Origin: an uncultured Oscillospiraceae bacterium
Lineage (GTDB): Bacteria; Bacillota; Clostridia; Oscillospirales; Oscillospiraceae
Assembly (NCBI GenBank): GCA_934670025.1
Contig: CAKUOS010000003.1
Span: forward strand, 11,076 to 75,075
Direction: 5' to 3'
Length of the DNA stretch: 64,000 nucleotides
The translations under genes and the position numbers were made by a program. Under the pieces are notes generated by a model, which saw only the letters and a list, made by a program, of their open reading frames with translations, was not told where the DNA came from and did not search any database. Shown here one piece after another: positions 43,066 to 51,622 of the stretch. Every line of letters begins with the position of its first letter. Within the stretch, counting starts at the first letter, position 1.

Positions 43066-44691
43066 ATGGAACAGGAAAACAGGAACCAGGCGCCGCAGCT
43101 TTCCCTGGGCGACCAGATCAAGGTCCGCCGCGAAAAGCTCCGCCAGCTGCAAGACGCGGGCATGGACCCCTTTACCATCACCCGCTTTGTCAGCAGCATC
43201 ACCGCGCAGCAGATCAAAGACGACTTTGACGCGCTCGAGGGCAAGCCCGTCACCATCGCGGGCCGCATGATGTCCAAGCGCGGCATGGGCAAAGTCTCGT
43301 TCTGCGACTTGCAGGATAAGACTGGCCGCATCCAGCTCTACGCCCGGAAGGACGAGATGGACGAGGCCGATTACGACCGGTTCAAAAAGTACGACATCGG
43401 CGATATCGTCGGCGTCGAGGGCGAGGTCTTCCGCACGCAGCGCGGCGAGATGTCCGTGCGCGCGAAAAAGATCACGCTCCTGTCCAAATCGCTCCTGCCG
43501 CTGCCCGAGAAGTTCCACGGCCTGACCGACAAGGAGACGCGCTATCGCCAGCGCTATGTCGACCTCATCGTGAACCCCGAGGTCAAGCGGAATTTCATCA
43601 TCCGCTCGCAGTTTATCAAGCATCTGCGGGATTATCTGGACAACATGGGCTATATCGAGGTCGAGACGCCCGTCCTCAATACCATTGCGGGCGGCGCAGC
43701 CGCGCGGCCCTTTATCACGCACCACAATACGCTCGATATCGATATGTATATGCGCATTGCGACCGAGCTGCCCTTAAAGCGCCTGATCGTCGGCGGCATG
43801 GAGCGCGTGTACGAGGTCGGCCGCATCTTCCGCAACGAGGGCATGGATCCCAAGCATAACCCCGAGTTCACCACGGTCGAGCTGTATCAGGCGTATGCCG
43901 ATTTCCACGACATGATGGACATCGCCGAGGGCGTTTACACCACGTTTGCGCAGAAATACCTCGGGACCTATGAGCTGGAATGGATGGGCGAGAAGATCGA
44001 TCTGACGCCCGGCTGGCCGCGGCTGACGATGGTCGAGGCCGTTAAGAAGTATGTCGGCGTCGATTTTGACGCGATCACCGACGATGCCGAGGCCGTTGCG
44101 GCGGCAAAAGCGGTCGGCGTTGAGCTTGCCGACGCGGCGGAAAAGACGTGGGGCAACGCGCTCTACGCCTGCTTCGATCAGAAGGTCGAGGAGCATCTGG
44201 TGCAGCCGACGTTCATCACCATGTACCCGGTCGAGGTCAGTCCGCTGACCAAGCGCAGCCCCAAGGACCCGCGCCTGACCGAGCGCTTTGAGTTCTTCAT
44301 CTGCCGCGCAGAGATGGGCAACGCCTATTCCGAGCTGAACGACCCCATCGACCAGCGCGAACGCTTCATGAAGCAGGTCGAGCAGCGCGAGCGCGGCGAC
44401 GACGAGACGGAAATGCTCGACGAGGATTTCCTCACCGCCCTCGAATACGGTATGCCGCCCACAGGCGGTATGGGCATGGGCATCGACCGCGCGGTCATGC
44501 TCTTTACCGGCGCGGACACCATCCGCGACGTCATCCTCTTCCCCACAATGAAGCCGCTGGATATGCCGAAGAAGGACGCAGCAAAGGCAGAGGCCGCCGT
44601 CATCGGCGGCGCGAGCACGTTTACCGATCAGGATGGCACGTTCACCGCGAAGGTCATGCTCTGCGCCGCGCAGAAAACCACGGAGGAATAA
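43066..44691 (+). CDS. lysS: Lysyl-tRNA synthetase, class II
   Basis: 541 residues: N-terminal OB-fold anticodon-binding domain (VTIAGRMMSKRGMGKVSFCDL) and class II catalytic domain with motif 2 VGRIFRNEGMD and motif 3 GMGMGIDRAVMLF. Charges tRNA-Lys. About 45 extra residues follow motif 3 (ending AKVMLCAAQKTTEE), longer than E. coli LysS. The stop is immediately followed by a GNAT gene. Confidence 0.96.
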   Translation: MEQENRNQAPQLSLGDQIKVRREKLRQLQDAGMDPFTITRFVSSITAQQIKDDFDALEGKPVTIAGRMMSKRGMGKVSFCDLQDKTGRIQLYARKDEMDEADYDRFKKYDIGDIVGVEGEVFRTQRGEMSVRAKKITLLSKSLLPLPEKFHGLTDKETRYRQRYVDLIVNPEVKRNFIIRSQFIKHLRDYLDNMGYIEVETPVLNTIAGGAAARPFITHHNTLDIDMYMRIATELPLKRLIVGGMERVYEVGRIFRNEGMDPKHNPEFTTVELYQAYADFHDMMDIAEGVYTTFAQKYLGTYELEWMGEKIDLTPGWPRLTMVEAVKKYVGVDFDAITDDAEAVAAAKAVGVELADAAEKTWGNALYACFDQKVEEHLVQPTFITMYPVEVSPLTKRSPKDPRLTERFEFFICRAEMGNAYSELNDPIDQRERFMKQVEQRERGDDETEMLDEDFLTALEYGMPPTGGMGMGIDRAVMLFTGADTIRDVILFPTMKPLDMPKKDAAKAEAAVIGGASTFTDQDGTFTAKVMLCAAQKTTEE

Positions 44692-44692
44692 T

Positions 44693-45094
44693 ATGCAGAT
44701 CAGAGAATATACAGCTTACAGCGCGGACGAGATCCTGCGGCTGTATGCGGCGGTCGGCTGGACCGCGTATACAAAGGATGCGCAGGCGCTGGAACAGGGG
44801 TTCCGGAACTCGCTGCTCGTCCTGGCCGCATATGAAAACGATGCGCTGCGCGGCATTCTGCGGGCGGTCGGCGACGGCGCGACCATCGTTTTCATTCAGG
44901 ACATTCTGGTGCATCCGGACCATCAGCGGCAGGGGATCGGGACGGCGCTGATGCGCGCGCTGCTGCACAGATATGCGAACGTCCGACAGATCGAGCTGAT
45001 GACGGACGATACGCCCGAAACGGCATCCTTTTACCGGTCACTGGGCTTTGCGCCGCTTTCGGAGCTTGGCTGCCGCGGCTTTATGCGCGCTTGA
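44693..45094 (+). CDS. GNAT-family acetyltransferase
   Basis: 133 residues with the acetyl-CoA-binding motif A as ILVHPDHQRQGIGTALMRAL and the C-terminal ETASFYRSLGFAPL segment. Substrate unknown. It starts one base after the lysS stop, with CGGAGG inside lysS as SD, so it is co-transcribed with greA-lysS. Confidence 0.88.
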   Translation: MQIREYTAYSADEILRLYAAVGWTAYTKDAQALEQGFRNSLLVLAAYENDALRGILRAVGDGATIVFIQDILVHPDHQRQGIGTALMRALLHRYANVRQIELMTDDTPETASFYRSLGFAPLSELGCRGFMRA

Positions 45095-45116
45095 CGGCCA
45101 AAACAGGATATCCTGC

Positions 45117-45140
45117 GCCCCGGTTCGCATGAACCGGGGC
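45117..45140 (+). terminator. Terminator of the greA-lysS-GNAT unit
   Basis: GCCCCGGTTC / GAACCGGGGC, 4-nt loop, followed by TTTCG. Confidence 0.85.
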
Positions 45141-45177
45141 TTTCGTGCGGAAGATCAGGAAAAACACGATTTACATC

Positions 45178-45206
45178 TTGCAAGCAGCCCGCGCGCGTGC
45201 TACACT
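45178..45206 (+). promoter_or_regulatory. Promoter of the methyltransferase/GNAT cluster
   Basis: TTGCAA (45178-45183), a 17-bp spacer and TACACT (45201-45206). A GCGGCTC/GAGCCGT hairpin follows in the leader (about 45211-45230). Confidence 0.75.
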
Positions 45207-45245
45207 AAGAGCGGCTCAGAGAAGAGCCGTTTCAAATGCACAATA

Positions 45246-45261
45246 GTTAGATATATCTAAC
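45246..45261 (+). promoter_or_regulatory. Perfect 16-bp palindrome GTTAGATATATCTAAC
   Basis: Perfectly symmetrical site in the leader, 22 bp before the first methyltransferase start. It resembles a dimeric repressor operator (PadR- or TetR-type sites look like this), but no regulator gene is adjacent. Confidence 0.7.
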
Positions 45262-45283
45262 CAAAACAGAGGGAGGATGCGCG

Positions 45284-45904
45284 ATGTTCTGGGACAATGT
45301 TGCGGGGGTATACGATATCTTCGCAGACTTTATCAACAGAAAGGCGAACCGGCAGCTGTGCGCCGTGCTGGAGACGCTGATCGCGCCGGGCGACGAGGTG
45401 CTCGAATGCGCCTGCGGCACAGGGCTGCTCACCGGCGTGATCGCAAAGCGCTGCAAGCGCCTGACGGCCACGGATCTTTCTGCGAATATGCTGCGCCGCG
45501 CGGAAAAGAAGTACGCAAAATACGGGAATATCACGTTCGAACAGGCGGATATCCTGCATCTTTCCTATCCGGACGCGCGCTTTGACACGGTCGTGGCGGC
45601 AAATGTCATCCACCTGCTGGACGCGCCGTATCAGGCGCTCGCCGAGCTTGACCGCGTCTGCAAGCCGGGCGGGCGGCTCATCATCCCGACCTATATGAAC
45701 CGCACGGAAACGGGCAAAACCAACCGCGTTTCAGGCGTCATCGGCCGGGCTGGCGCGGATTTCAAGCGGGAGTTCACACCGGAGAGCTACCGGGCGTTCT
45801 TCGCGGCGGCCGGGTATACAGACGTAAGCGATATGCTCTGCGAAGGGCGCATTCCCTGCGCAGCGGCGATCCTCAGAAAGAGCGAAACGGAGGCCCCGGC
45901 ATGA
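45284..45904 (+). CDS. Class I SAM-dependent methyltransferase (UbiE-like)
   Basis: 206 residues, with SAM-binding motif I as VLECACGTGLLTG and a later FDTVVAANVIHLLDAP segment (motif II region) and KPGGRLIIPTYMNR (motif III). The fold and spacing are those of small-molecule or lipid methyltransferases. First gene of a four-gene cluster; overlaps the next gene by ATGA. Substrate unknown. SD GGGAGGA. Confidence 0.85.
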   Translation: MFWDNVAGVYDIFADFINRKANRQLCAVLETLIAPGDEVLECACGTGLLTGVIAKRCKRLTATDLSANMLRRAEKKYAKYGNITFEQADILHLSYPDARFDTVVAANVIHLLDAPYQALAELDRVCKPGGRLIIPTYMNRTETGKTNRVSGVIGRAGADFKREFTPESYRAFFAAAGYTDVSDMLCEGRIPCAAAILRKSETEAPA

Positions 45905-46539
45905 AGGTCACAACGCTGGACGAAGACCGGATCCACGACATCGGACACGCCTTCGGCGCGTATGACTACGGCGCGGAGCACGGTCTGATCGACGCATTCC
46001 CGAGCCGGGAGGCTGCGGCGTCGTTCATCTGCGGCTATGTGCGTATGGCGCTGCGGAGCGGGATGCTCTACACCACGAGCGCGCGCGGCGAGGGCTATCT
46101 CGCCTACAGACGGCCCGGCGAACGGCCCGGCCTGCGGGCCATGCTTGCGCTGGCCGGCGGCCTGTTCAGCGCGATGCGGCCGAAGGACCTCATCCGGTTC
46201 GCAAAGATCATGGCGGGCGGCAGTCCGGGACTCGACAAGCGTTTCGACCGGGAAAAGCGGCCGTACCTGTTTGTCGGCCTCGTCTGCGTGCGCGAAGCCT
46301 ATCAGGGGCAGGGCCATATGCGCAGCGTCATGGATATGGCTTTCGCAGAGGGGAACCGGCTCGGCGTGCCGGTCATTCTTGAGACGGACGCACGATCCAA
46401 ATGCGAAAAATATCTGCATCTGGGCATGGAGCTTGCGGGCACGCGCACATTCGGCGCAGCCGGGAAGCTGTATGACCTTGTAAAATATCCGGATGCGCAG
46501 CATCGGACGGAAGGGAGCGGGCAGAATGTCCTTTTTTGA
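45901..46539 (+). CDS. GNAT-family acetyltransferase
   Basis: 212 residues. The acetyl-CoA motif is LVCVREAYQGQGHMRSVMDM, followed by the VPVILETDARSKCEKYLHLG segment typical of GNAT proteins that modify small molecules. It overlaps the methyltransferase genes on both sides (4 bp and 14 bp), so the three are translationally linked. Substrate unknown; self-protection by acetylation is only a possibility. Confidence 0.82.
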   Translation: MKVTTLDEDRIHDIGHAFGAYDYGAEHGLIDAFPSREAAASFICGYVRMALRSGMLYTTSARGEGYLAYRRPGERPGLRAMLALAGGLFSAMRPKDLIRFAKIMAGGSPGLDKRFDREKRPYLFVGLVCVREAYQGQGHMRSVMDMAFAEGNRLGVPVILETDARSKCEKYLHLGMELAGTRTFGAAGKLYDLVKYPDAQHRTEGSGQNVLF

Positions 46540-47206
46540 AAACACGCGCGAGCCGGTCGGACTCGGCGGGCGGATCATGGTTTCCGCCATGAACATCGGC
46601 CACCGCGCGCTGGCCGGTTGGGGCCTTCGGTTTCTGAAGACCGCACCGGACGCGAGAATTCTGGACTGCGGCTGCGGCGGCGGCGCGAACCTTGCGCGGC
46701 TGCTGAAGCGCTGCCCGCAGGGCGTCGTAAAAGGGATCGACAGTTCCGCCGTCAGCGCAGAAAAGGCGCGCAGCCGCAACCGGGCTGCGATCGCGGCCGG
46801 GCGCTGCGTCGTGTGGCAGGGGAGCGTGGAGCAGATCATCTTTGCGGACGCATGGTTCGACGCGGTCACGGCGTTTGAGACGGTCTATTTCTGGCCCGAT
46901 CTGCCGCGCTGCTTCCGCGAGGTGCGGCGGGTGCTCAAGCCGGGCGGCACGTTCCTCATCTGCAACGAATGCAGCGGCGACACGGAAAAGGACGACAAAT
47001 GGACAAAAAAGATCGCCGGTATGACCATTTACCGGGATGTGCAGCTGCAAGCCGCACTGGAACAGGCAGGATTTGAAAACATCTGCGTCCATAAAAACGG
47101 GAAGGGCTGGCTCTGCCTTACAGCGGAGAAACCGGCGCCGCAGGGAAGCATTTTGAATGCGGAAGTTACAAACGAAGGACAGGCCGCGCACGCGGCGAAA
47201 AACTGA
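46526..47206 (+). CDS. Class I SAM-dependent methyltransferase
   Basis: 226 residues with motif I ILDCGCGGGANLARLL, acidic GIDSSAVSAEKA and KPGGTFLICNECSGD. It is a distinct paralogue of the first methyltransferase and closer to the next one in its GxGxG region. Start ATG at 46526 with AGGGAGCGG upstream, overlapping the GNAT stop. A C-terminal polar tail follows the fold. Confidence 0.83.
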   Translation: MSFFENTREPVGLGGRIMVSAMNIGHRALAGWGLRFLKTAPDARILDCGCGGGANLARLLKRCPQGVVKGIDSSAVSAEKARSRNRAAIAAGRCVVWQGSVEQIIFADAWFDAVTAFETVYFWPDLPRCFREVRRVLKPGGTFLICNECSGDTEKDDKWTKKIAGMTIYRDVQLQAALEQAGFENICVHKNGKGWLCLTAEKPAPQGSILNAEVTNEGQAAHAAKN

Positions 47207-47232
47207 CATAAAAAGAAGAAAGGATCATACAA

Positions 47233-48051
47233 ATGGCAACGAAAAATTCTGATCGGCAGGCAAATATCCGCGTCGGCACGCATGGCGAGGACTACGGCAG
47301 CTGGATGCCGAACCCGGTGTTCTATGTCTACGGCGGCCTTGCGCTGCTCACGCTGGTGTTGACCGTGCTGTCGTTTAGCGTTTTCCGCCTTACGGTGCTC
47401 GGCGTCGTGTGCGCCGTTGTGACGGCCGCGCTGCTGGCGCTGCTCGGCTGGATGGCGTGGATCCGCCGCCAGTATGCCTTCGGCAAGGGCGGCATGATGG
47501 AGCAGGTACACAGGGCCGTCCTCGGCAGCCTTGCCTTTGACGGGCAGGGGACGATCCTCGAGGTCGGCTGCGGCTCGGGCGCGCTTTCCATCCGCGCCGC
47601 GCTGACGTGGCCCGAGGCGAAGATCACGGGTCTGGACTACTGGGGCGCGATGTACAACTACTCGAAGGCGCTGTGCGAGAAAAACGCGGCCTCCGAGGGC
47701 GTCGGCAGCCGCTGCACGTTCGTCCACGGCGACGCGAACAAGCTGGATTTCCCGGACGGGAGCTTCGACGTGGTCATCAGCAACTACGTCTATCACAACA
47801 TCATGGGCGCGGACAAGCAGGCGCTGCTGCTGGAAAGCCTGCGGGTGCTCAAAAAGGGCGGCGTGTTCGTCCTGCATGACAACATGAAGCCGCAGATGTA
47901 CGGCGATATGGCGGCCTTCGTGCGGAAGCTGCGCGATATGGGCTTCTCCGAGGTGCGCTATGTGGACACCGCCGCGTCCATCTTCGGCTCCAAACGCCGC
48001 GCGGCGATGATGATGCTGGGCGATTCCGCGATGATCTGCGGCAGAAAATAA
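47233..48051 (+). CDS. Membrane-anchored SAM-dependent methyltransferase
   Basis: 272 residues. Two hydrophobic helices (about residues 28-75) are followed by a cytoplasmic methyltransferase domain with ILEVGCGSGALSI and SFDVVISNYVYHNIMG. The anchor suggests a membrane-located substrate, such as a lipid or isoprenoid. Last gene of the cluster, 26 bp after the previous one, followed by a strong terminator. Confidence 0.85.
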   Translation: MATKNSDRQANIRVGTHGEDYGSWMPNPVFYVYGGLALLTLVLTVLSFSVFRLTVLGVVCAVVTAALLALLGWMAWIRRQYAFGKGGMMEQVHRAVLGSLAFDGQGTILEVGCGSGALSIRAALTWPEAKITGLDYWGAMYNYSKALCEKNAASEGVGSRCTFVHGDANKLDFPDGSFDVVISNYVYHNIMGADKQALLLESLRVLKKGGVFVLHDNMKPQMYGDMAAFVRKLRDMGFSEVRYVDTAASIFGSKRRAAMMMLGDSAMICGRK

Positions 48052-48057
48052 TGAAAA

Positions 48058-48089
48058 AACCCAGCCGCTCCATATGGGGCGGCTGGGTT
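48058..48089. terminator. Terminator between the methyltransferase cluster and the CNNM gene
   Basis: AACCCAGCCGC / GCGGCTGGGTT stem. It serves converging transcription units. Confidence 0.88.
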
Positions 48090-48121
48090 GTATTTCAGGC
48101 GATGTGAAAACCGGGCGGATC

Positions 48122-49399
48122 TTACAAAGCGGAGGCGGCTTCGGCCGCATCCGCAGGCTTCGCGCCGCCGGATGCATCTGTGACAACGCGGATCTGCTCG
48201 ATATGGTGGTTGGCGATCCGCGTGATCGTGACGTGCAGGGTTTCAAAGTCGAACACCGCGCCGGTCTCGGGCAGCCGTCCGAACTGCTCCATGACCCAGC
48301 CGCTGACGGAGGCCATGTCCGAGTCGGATTTCAGACCGAAATAGTCCGCAAAGTCGTCAAAGCTCATCTCCGCGTCGACGAGATACGTATCCCCGGACAC
48401 TTTCGTGATGGGCGTCTCCTCTTCGTCGTGCTCGTCCCAGATCTCGCCGACCAGCTCCTCCAGAATGTCCTCCATCGTCACAATGCCGCACGTGCCGCCG
48501 TATTCGTCGACGACCACGGCGACGTGGGTCTTGGCCTGCTGGAGCTTTTTGAGCAGCAGACTGATGGATTCCATCTCCAGCGCGTAAACGGGCGGCAGGA
48601 TGATCTCCCGCAGCGGCTTGTCCGTTACACCGCAGCCGACATAGAAGTCCTTCTGGTGGATGGTGCCGAGAATGTTGTCGATCGAGTCCTGATAGATGAG
48701 CAGTCTTGAATATTTCGTCTCGGTGAACAGCGCGGCGACCTCTTCCTTCGTTGCAGTGATGGGGAGGGCGGCGAGGTCGGTGCGGTGGATCAGGATATCC
48801 TCCGCGCGCTGCTCGGAGAAGTCGATCGCGTTTTTGAGCAGCTCGCCCTCGTTTTTGTCGATGCTGCCGTCCTGCTGCACCTCATCGACGAGCATCAACA
48901 GCTCCTCCTGCGACATTTTATTGTCGGCGCTGAGGTGGAAAATCTTCGCCAGCAGCTTCTTCCAGAACGAAAAAACAGCGTTGAGCGGCGTGAAGATCCA
49001 GATGAGGACCTGAAGCAGCGGCGCAGAGAGCATCGCGCACTGCTCTGCGCAGTCCTTGGCGATGCTTTTGGGCGAAATTTCACCGAAAATCAGCACAACG
49101 ACCGTGACCACGACCGTGGAGATCGTCGCGCCGGCGTCGCCATAGTGCTTCACGAACAGCACCGTGCCGATGGAGGCCGTGGCGATATTCACAATGTTGT
49201 TGCCGATCAGGATGGTGGACAGCAGCCGGTCGTAGCGTTCGAGCAGTTTGCAGACCAGAGCCGCCCGTTTATTGCCCTTCTCTGCGAGGGTCTTGAGCCG
49301 GGTCGTATTTGCGGAGGAAAACGCCGTTTCCGTCGCTGAAAAATAGGCGGAGAGCATCAGGCAGACCGCCATGATTATGATACAAGTGGTGGTTGACAA
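48122..49399 (-). CDS. CNNM/CBS-domain membrane protein (HlyC/CorC family)
   Basis: 425 residues: an N-terminal CNNM (DUF21) membrane domain with [30 protein letters not shown] and [15 protein letters not shown], a pair of CBS domains (about 200-320; [20 protein letters not shown]) and a C-terminal CorC_HlyC domain. Bacterial members such as MpfA and YhdP/YhcA export Mg2+ or are linked to Mg2+/Co2+ homeostasis. The start is a TTG at 49399 with AAGGAG eleven bases upstream. A ~190-nt leader with a short ORF and an intrinsic terminator precedes it. Confidence 0.9.
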   Translation of the reverse strand: MSTTTCIIIMAVCLMLSAYFSATETAFSSANTTRLKTLAEKGNKRAALVCKLLERYDRLLSTILIGNNIVNIATASIGTVLFVKHYGDAGATISTVVVTVVVLIFGEISPKSIAKDCAEQCAMLSAPLLQVLIWIFTPLNAVFSFWKKLLAKIFHLSADNKMSQEELLMLVDEVQQDGSIDKNEGELLKNAIDFSEQRAEDILIHRTDLAALPITATKEEVAALFTETKYSRLLIYQDSIDNILGTIHQKDFYVGCGVTDKPLREIILPPVYALEMESISLLLKKLQQAKTHVAVVVDEYGGTCGIVTMEDILEELVGEIWDEHDEEETPITKVSGDTYLVDAEMSFDDFADYFGLKSDSDMASVSGWVMEQFGRLPETGAVFDFETLHVTITRIANHHIEQIRVVTDASGGAKPADAAEAASAL

Positions 49400-49468
49400 T
49401 GTACGGTAACTCCTTTTCTGTCATCTGAGATTGTGGCAGGGATTCGCTGCCGCGCCCGTAAAAGACGC

Positions 49469-49509
49469 AAAAAAGCACGTCCGCCCTGCATTCAGCAGCG
49501 CAGATATGC
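49469..49509 (-). terminator. Attenuator-like terminator in the CNNM-gene leader
   Basis: On the minus strand GCATATCTGC (49509-49500) pairs with GCGGACGTGC (49484-49475) at nine of ten positions including G-U pairs. An inner CTGC/GCAG stem closes the loop TGAAT, and TTTTTT follows (49474-49469). The stop codon of the leader ORF lies in the loop. Confidence 0.65.
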
Positions 49510-49566
49510 TTCAAAAAACAGATGACAGATCAGCGTACTATGACAATCGCTGCCGTCAGGATCCAT
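49492..49566 (-). CDS. Putative 24-residue leader peptide of the CNNM gene
   Basis: Short ORF opening MDPDGSD and ending EAYLRC. AAGGA lies nine bases before the ATG at 49566, and the predicted transcription start is only about 25 bases upstream. The Met-acidic-Pro-Asp opening recalls the Mg2+-sensing MgtL peptide of Salmonella (MEPDP...). The final codons form the 5-prime arm of an intrinsic terminator. Codons 13-17 (CTGTCATCTG, 49528-49519) are perfectly complementary to CAGATGACAG (49427-49418) just before the SD of the main gene, giving an alternative pairing. Translation is inferred, not shown. Confidence 0.5.
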   Translation of the reverse strand: MDPDGSDCHSTLICHLFFEAYLRC

Positions 49567-49598
49567 TCGTTTCATTCCTTTCACATGGTATTGGATAT

Positions 49599-49626
49599 AT
49601 TATACCAGAAATCATGCATTCGTCAA
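49599..49626 (-). promoter_or_regulatory. Promoter of the CNNM transcription unit
   Basis: TTGACG (49621-49626), a 16-bp spacer and consensus TATAAT (49599-49604) on the minus strand. Confidence 0.85.
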
Positions 49627-49686
49627 GAAATTTGCGGGAAATATAACGCAAATGCAAGGGCCGGCAGCCGAATTTCACACGCACCC

Positions 49687-49794
49687 GTAGGGGCCGATGC
49701 CCACATCGGCCCGCGCAGTATGCACGCCCGAAACGCGAAACCTTTAGGCGAATTCGATGGTTCCCAACGGGCCGATGTGGGCATCGGCCCCTAC
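49687..49794. repeat. Mosaic repeat locus 7 (two A modules in inverted orientation)
   Basis: Module A at 49687-49713 and its exact inverse at 49768-49794 face each other across about 54 bp, so the unit resembles a small element with palindromic ends. A degenerate D hairpin (AAAACGCAGACTTGGCCTGTGTTT) follows near 49820-49845. Confidence 0.85.
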
Positions 49795-49856
49795 ACCTTC
49801 CCGGGAGGTTTTCAAAAACCAAAACGCAGACTTGGCCTGTGTTTCTGACGCACGCA

Positions 49857-49890
49857 AGCCGGGCCCCGCGATTGCGGGGGCCCGGCTTGC
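49857..49890. terminator. Long GC hairpin downstream of hydA
   Basis: GCCGGGCCCCGC / GCGGGGGCCCGGC stem with a short loop, 31 bp past the hydA stop. No T-run follows on the minus strand, so it may act as a 3-prime stabiliser or a rho-independent terminator of low quality. Confidence 0.5.
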
Positions 49891-49920
49891 TGGGAGCGTC
49901 TATGTAAGCGGTGGGAAAAC

Positions 49921-51618
49921 TTACTTGTTGTGCGTATAATGCACGTGCAGCAGCTCGTGTGCCTTTGCGGGCGACATCTTTTCATAGAGCCCCTTGAGGA
50001 TCGGGTTATGCTGCGAGGACTTGATGAGCGTGCTGCGGTCCGCGTCGTACAGACCCTCGGCGCGCGCATACTTGTCGACCGTCATGCCGCGCGGCTGGCC
50101 TGCGCCGCCGACGCAGCCGGTCGTGCAGGTCATGACCTCGACGAGGTCGAATTTCTCTTCGCCGGCTTCCATCTTGGCGAGGAGCTTCTTCGCGTTGCCA
50201 AGACCGTGGACCACGCCGATGCGGATGGTGCGCTCGCCGACGTGCAGCTCGGCTGCCTTGACGCCTTCCATGCCGCGCACGCCGCAATATGCGATCTCCT
50301 GGAGCGTGTTCTTGGACTCGCTCTCGAGCACGCGGCGGACAACTGCCTCCGCGACGCCGCCGGTGGTGCCGAAGATGACGCCTGCGCCGGTGCCGAGGCC
50401 GAACGGCATATCGGGCGCTTCACCCGGCAGCTCGGCAAAGCGGATGCCGGCTTCCTTGATCATGCTGATGACTTCCTGCGTCGTCAGGACGAGATCGACA
50501 TCGGGCTGGCCGTCCTGCGAGAACTCGTCGCGCGCGGCCTCCATCTTCTTGGCCGTGCAGGGCATGATGGCGATGTGATACAGCTTCTTCTCGCCGGGAT
50601 TCTCCTTCTCCTGCGCGCGCAGAAGCGCGGAGAACATCTGCATCGGGGACTTGCAGGACGAGATGTGCTTGAGATACTTCGGATCTTCCTTTTCCAGGTA
50701 CTTGATCCACGCCGGGCAGCAGCTCGTGAACATCGGGAACGGGCCGCCGACCTCCAGACGCTGTAAGAACTCGGCCGTCTCTTCCATGACGGTCATGTCC
50801 GCGGCGAACGTGGTGTCGTAGACCTCGTCCGCGCCCATGAACTTGAGCGACGCGACGAGCTTGTCAAGGACGTTGGTGCCCGGAGCCATGCCGAACGCCT
50901 CGCCGAGGGCAACGCGGACGGCCGGCGCGATCTGGATGACGACGCGCAGCGCGGGATCATGCAGCGCCTTCCACGCTTCGTTGATCTGGTTGCGGATCGT
51001 GATGGCGCCGGTGGGGCAGGCGGCCGCGCACTGGCCGCAGGTGACGCAGTGCGTTTCGCTCAGCGGACGGTCGAACGCGGGCATGACCTGCACGTTGCTG
51101 CCGCGGTGCGCGAAATTCAGAATGCCCATGCCCTGCAGCTCTTCGCACATACGCACGCAGTCGCCGCAGAGGATGCACTTGCTGGGATCGCGGATGATCG
51201 CGGGGCTGGACAGATCCTTGTCAAAGTCCGGACGGGTGTCCTTGAACGGGATGTTTTCGACGCCGAAGCGGTGCGCCAGTTCCTGCAAACGGCAATTGCC
51301 GCTCTTTTCGCAGGTGGTGCACTCGCGGCAGTGCGACGAGAGCATCAGCGACAGGATCATCCGGCGATGCTTGAGCAGACGCTCGGTATTGGTGCGGATG
51401 CGCAGACCGTCGCGCGGCTCCATGGAGCACGATGCGTCGAGCTTGCCGTTCCGCTCGTCCTCGACCACGCACATACGGCAGGAGCCGAAGGTCGACAGTT
51501 CGGAGTAGTAGCAGAACGTCGGCATATCGATACCGGCCTTGCGGATGACCGCGAGGACGTTCTTTTCTCCGTCAAACGGCACGCAGATGCCGTCGACGTA
51601 CATTTTACCCTTTGCCAT
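49921..51618 (-). CDS. hydA: [FeFe] hydrogenase catalytic subunit (electron-bifurcating type)
   Basis: 565 residues. N-terminal [2Fe-2S] domain (Cys36, 47, 50, 64), a His-Cys3 [4Fe-4S] site (His96, Cys100, 103, 109), two [4Fe-4S] sites (CILCGDCVRMC; CVTCGQCAAAC) and the H-cluster domain with TSCCPAW (Cys300), MPCTAKKMEA (Cys354) and MTCTTGCVGGAGQP (Cys498, Cys502). It makes or takes up H2. With HydB and HydC it should form the trimeric enzyme that couples NADH and ferredoxin oxidation to H2 formation. Last gene of hydCBA. Confidence 0.95.
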   Translation of the reverse strand: MAKGKMYVDGICVPFDGEKNVLAVIRKAGIDMPTFCYYSELSTFGSCRMCVVEDERNGKLDASCSMEPRDGLRIRTNTERLLKHRRMILSLMLSSHCRECTTCEKSGNCRLQELAHRFGVENIPFKDTRPDFDKDLSSPAIIRDPSKCILCGDCVRMCEELQGMGILNFAHRGSNVQVMPAFDRPLSETHCVTCGQCAAACPTGAITIRNQINEAWKALHDPALRVVIQIAPAVRVALGEAFGMAPGTNVLDKLVASLKFMGADEVYDTTFAADMTVMEETAEFLQRLEVGGPFPMFTSCCPAWIKYLEKEDPKYLKHISSCKSPMQMFSALLRAQEKENPGEKKLYHIAIMPCTAKKMEAARDEFSQDGQPDVDLVLTTQEVISMIKEAGIRFAELPGEAPDMPFGLGTGAGVIFGTTGGVAEAVVRRVLESESKNTLQEIAYCGVRGMEGVKAAELHVGERTIRIGVVHGLGNAKKLLAKMEAGEEKFDLVEVMTCTTGCVGGAGQPRGMTVDKYARAEGLYDADRSTLIKSSQHNPILKGLYEKMSPAKAHELLHVHYTHNK

Positions 51619-51622
51619 ACGC

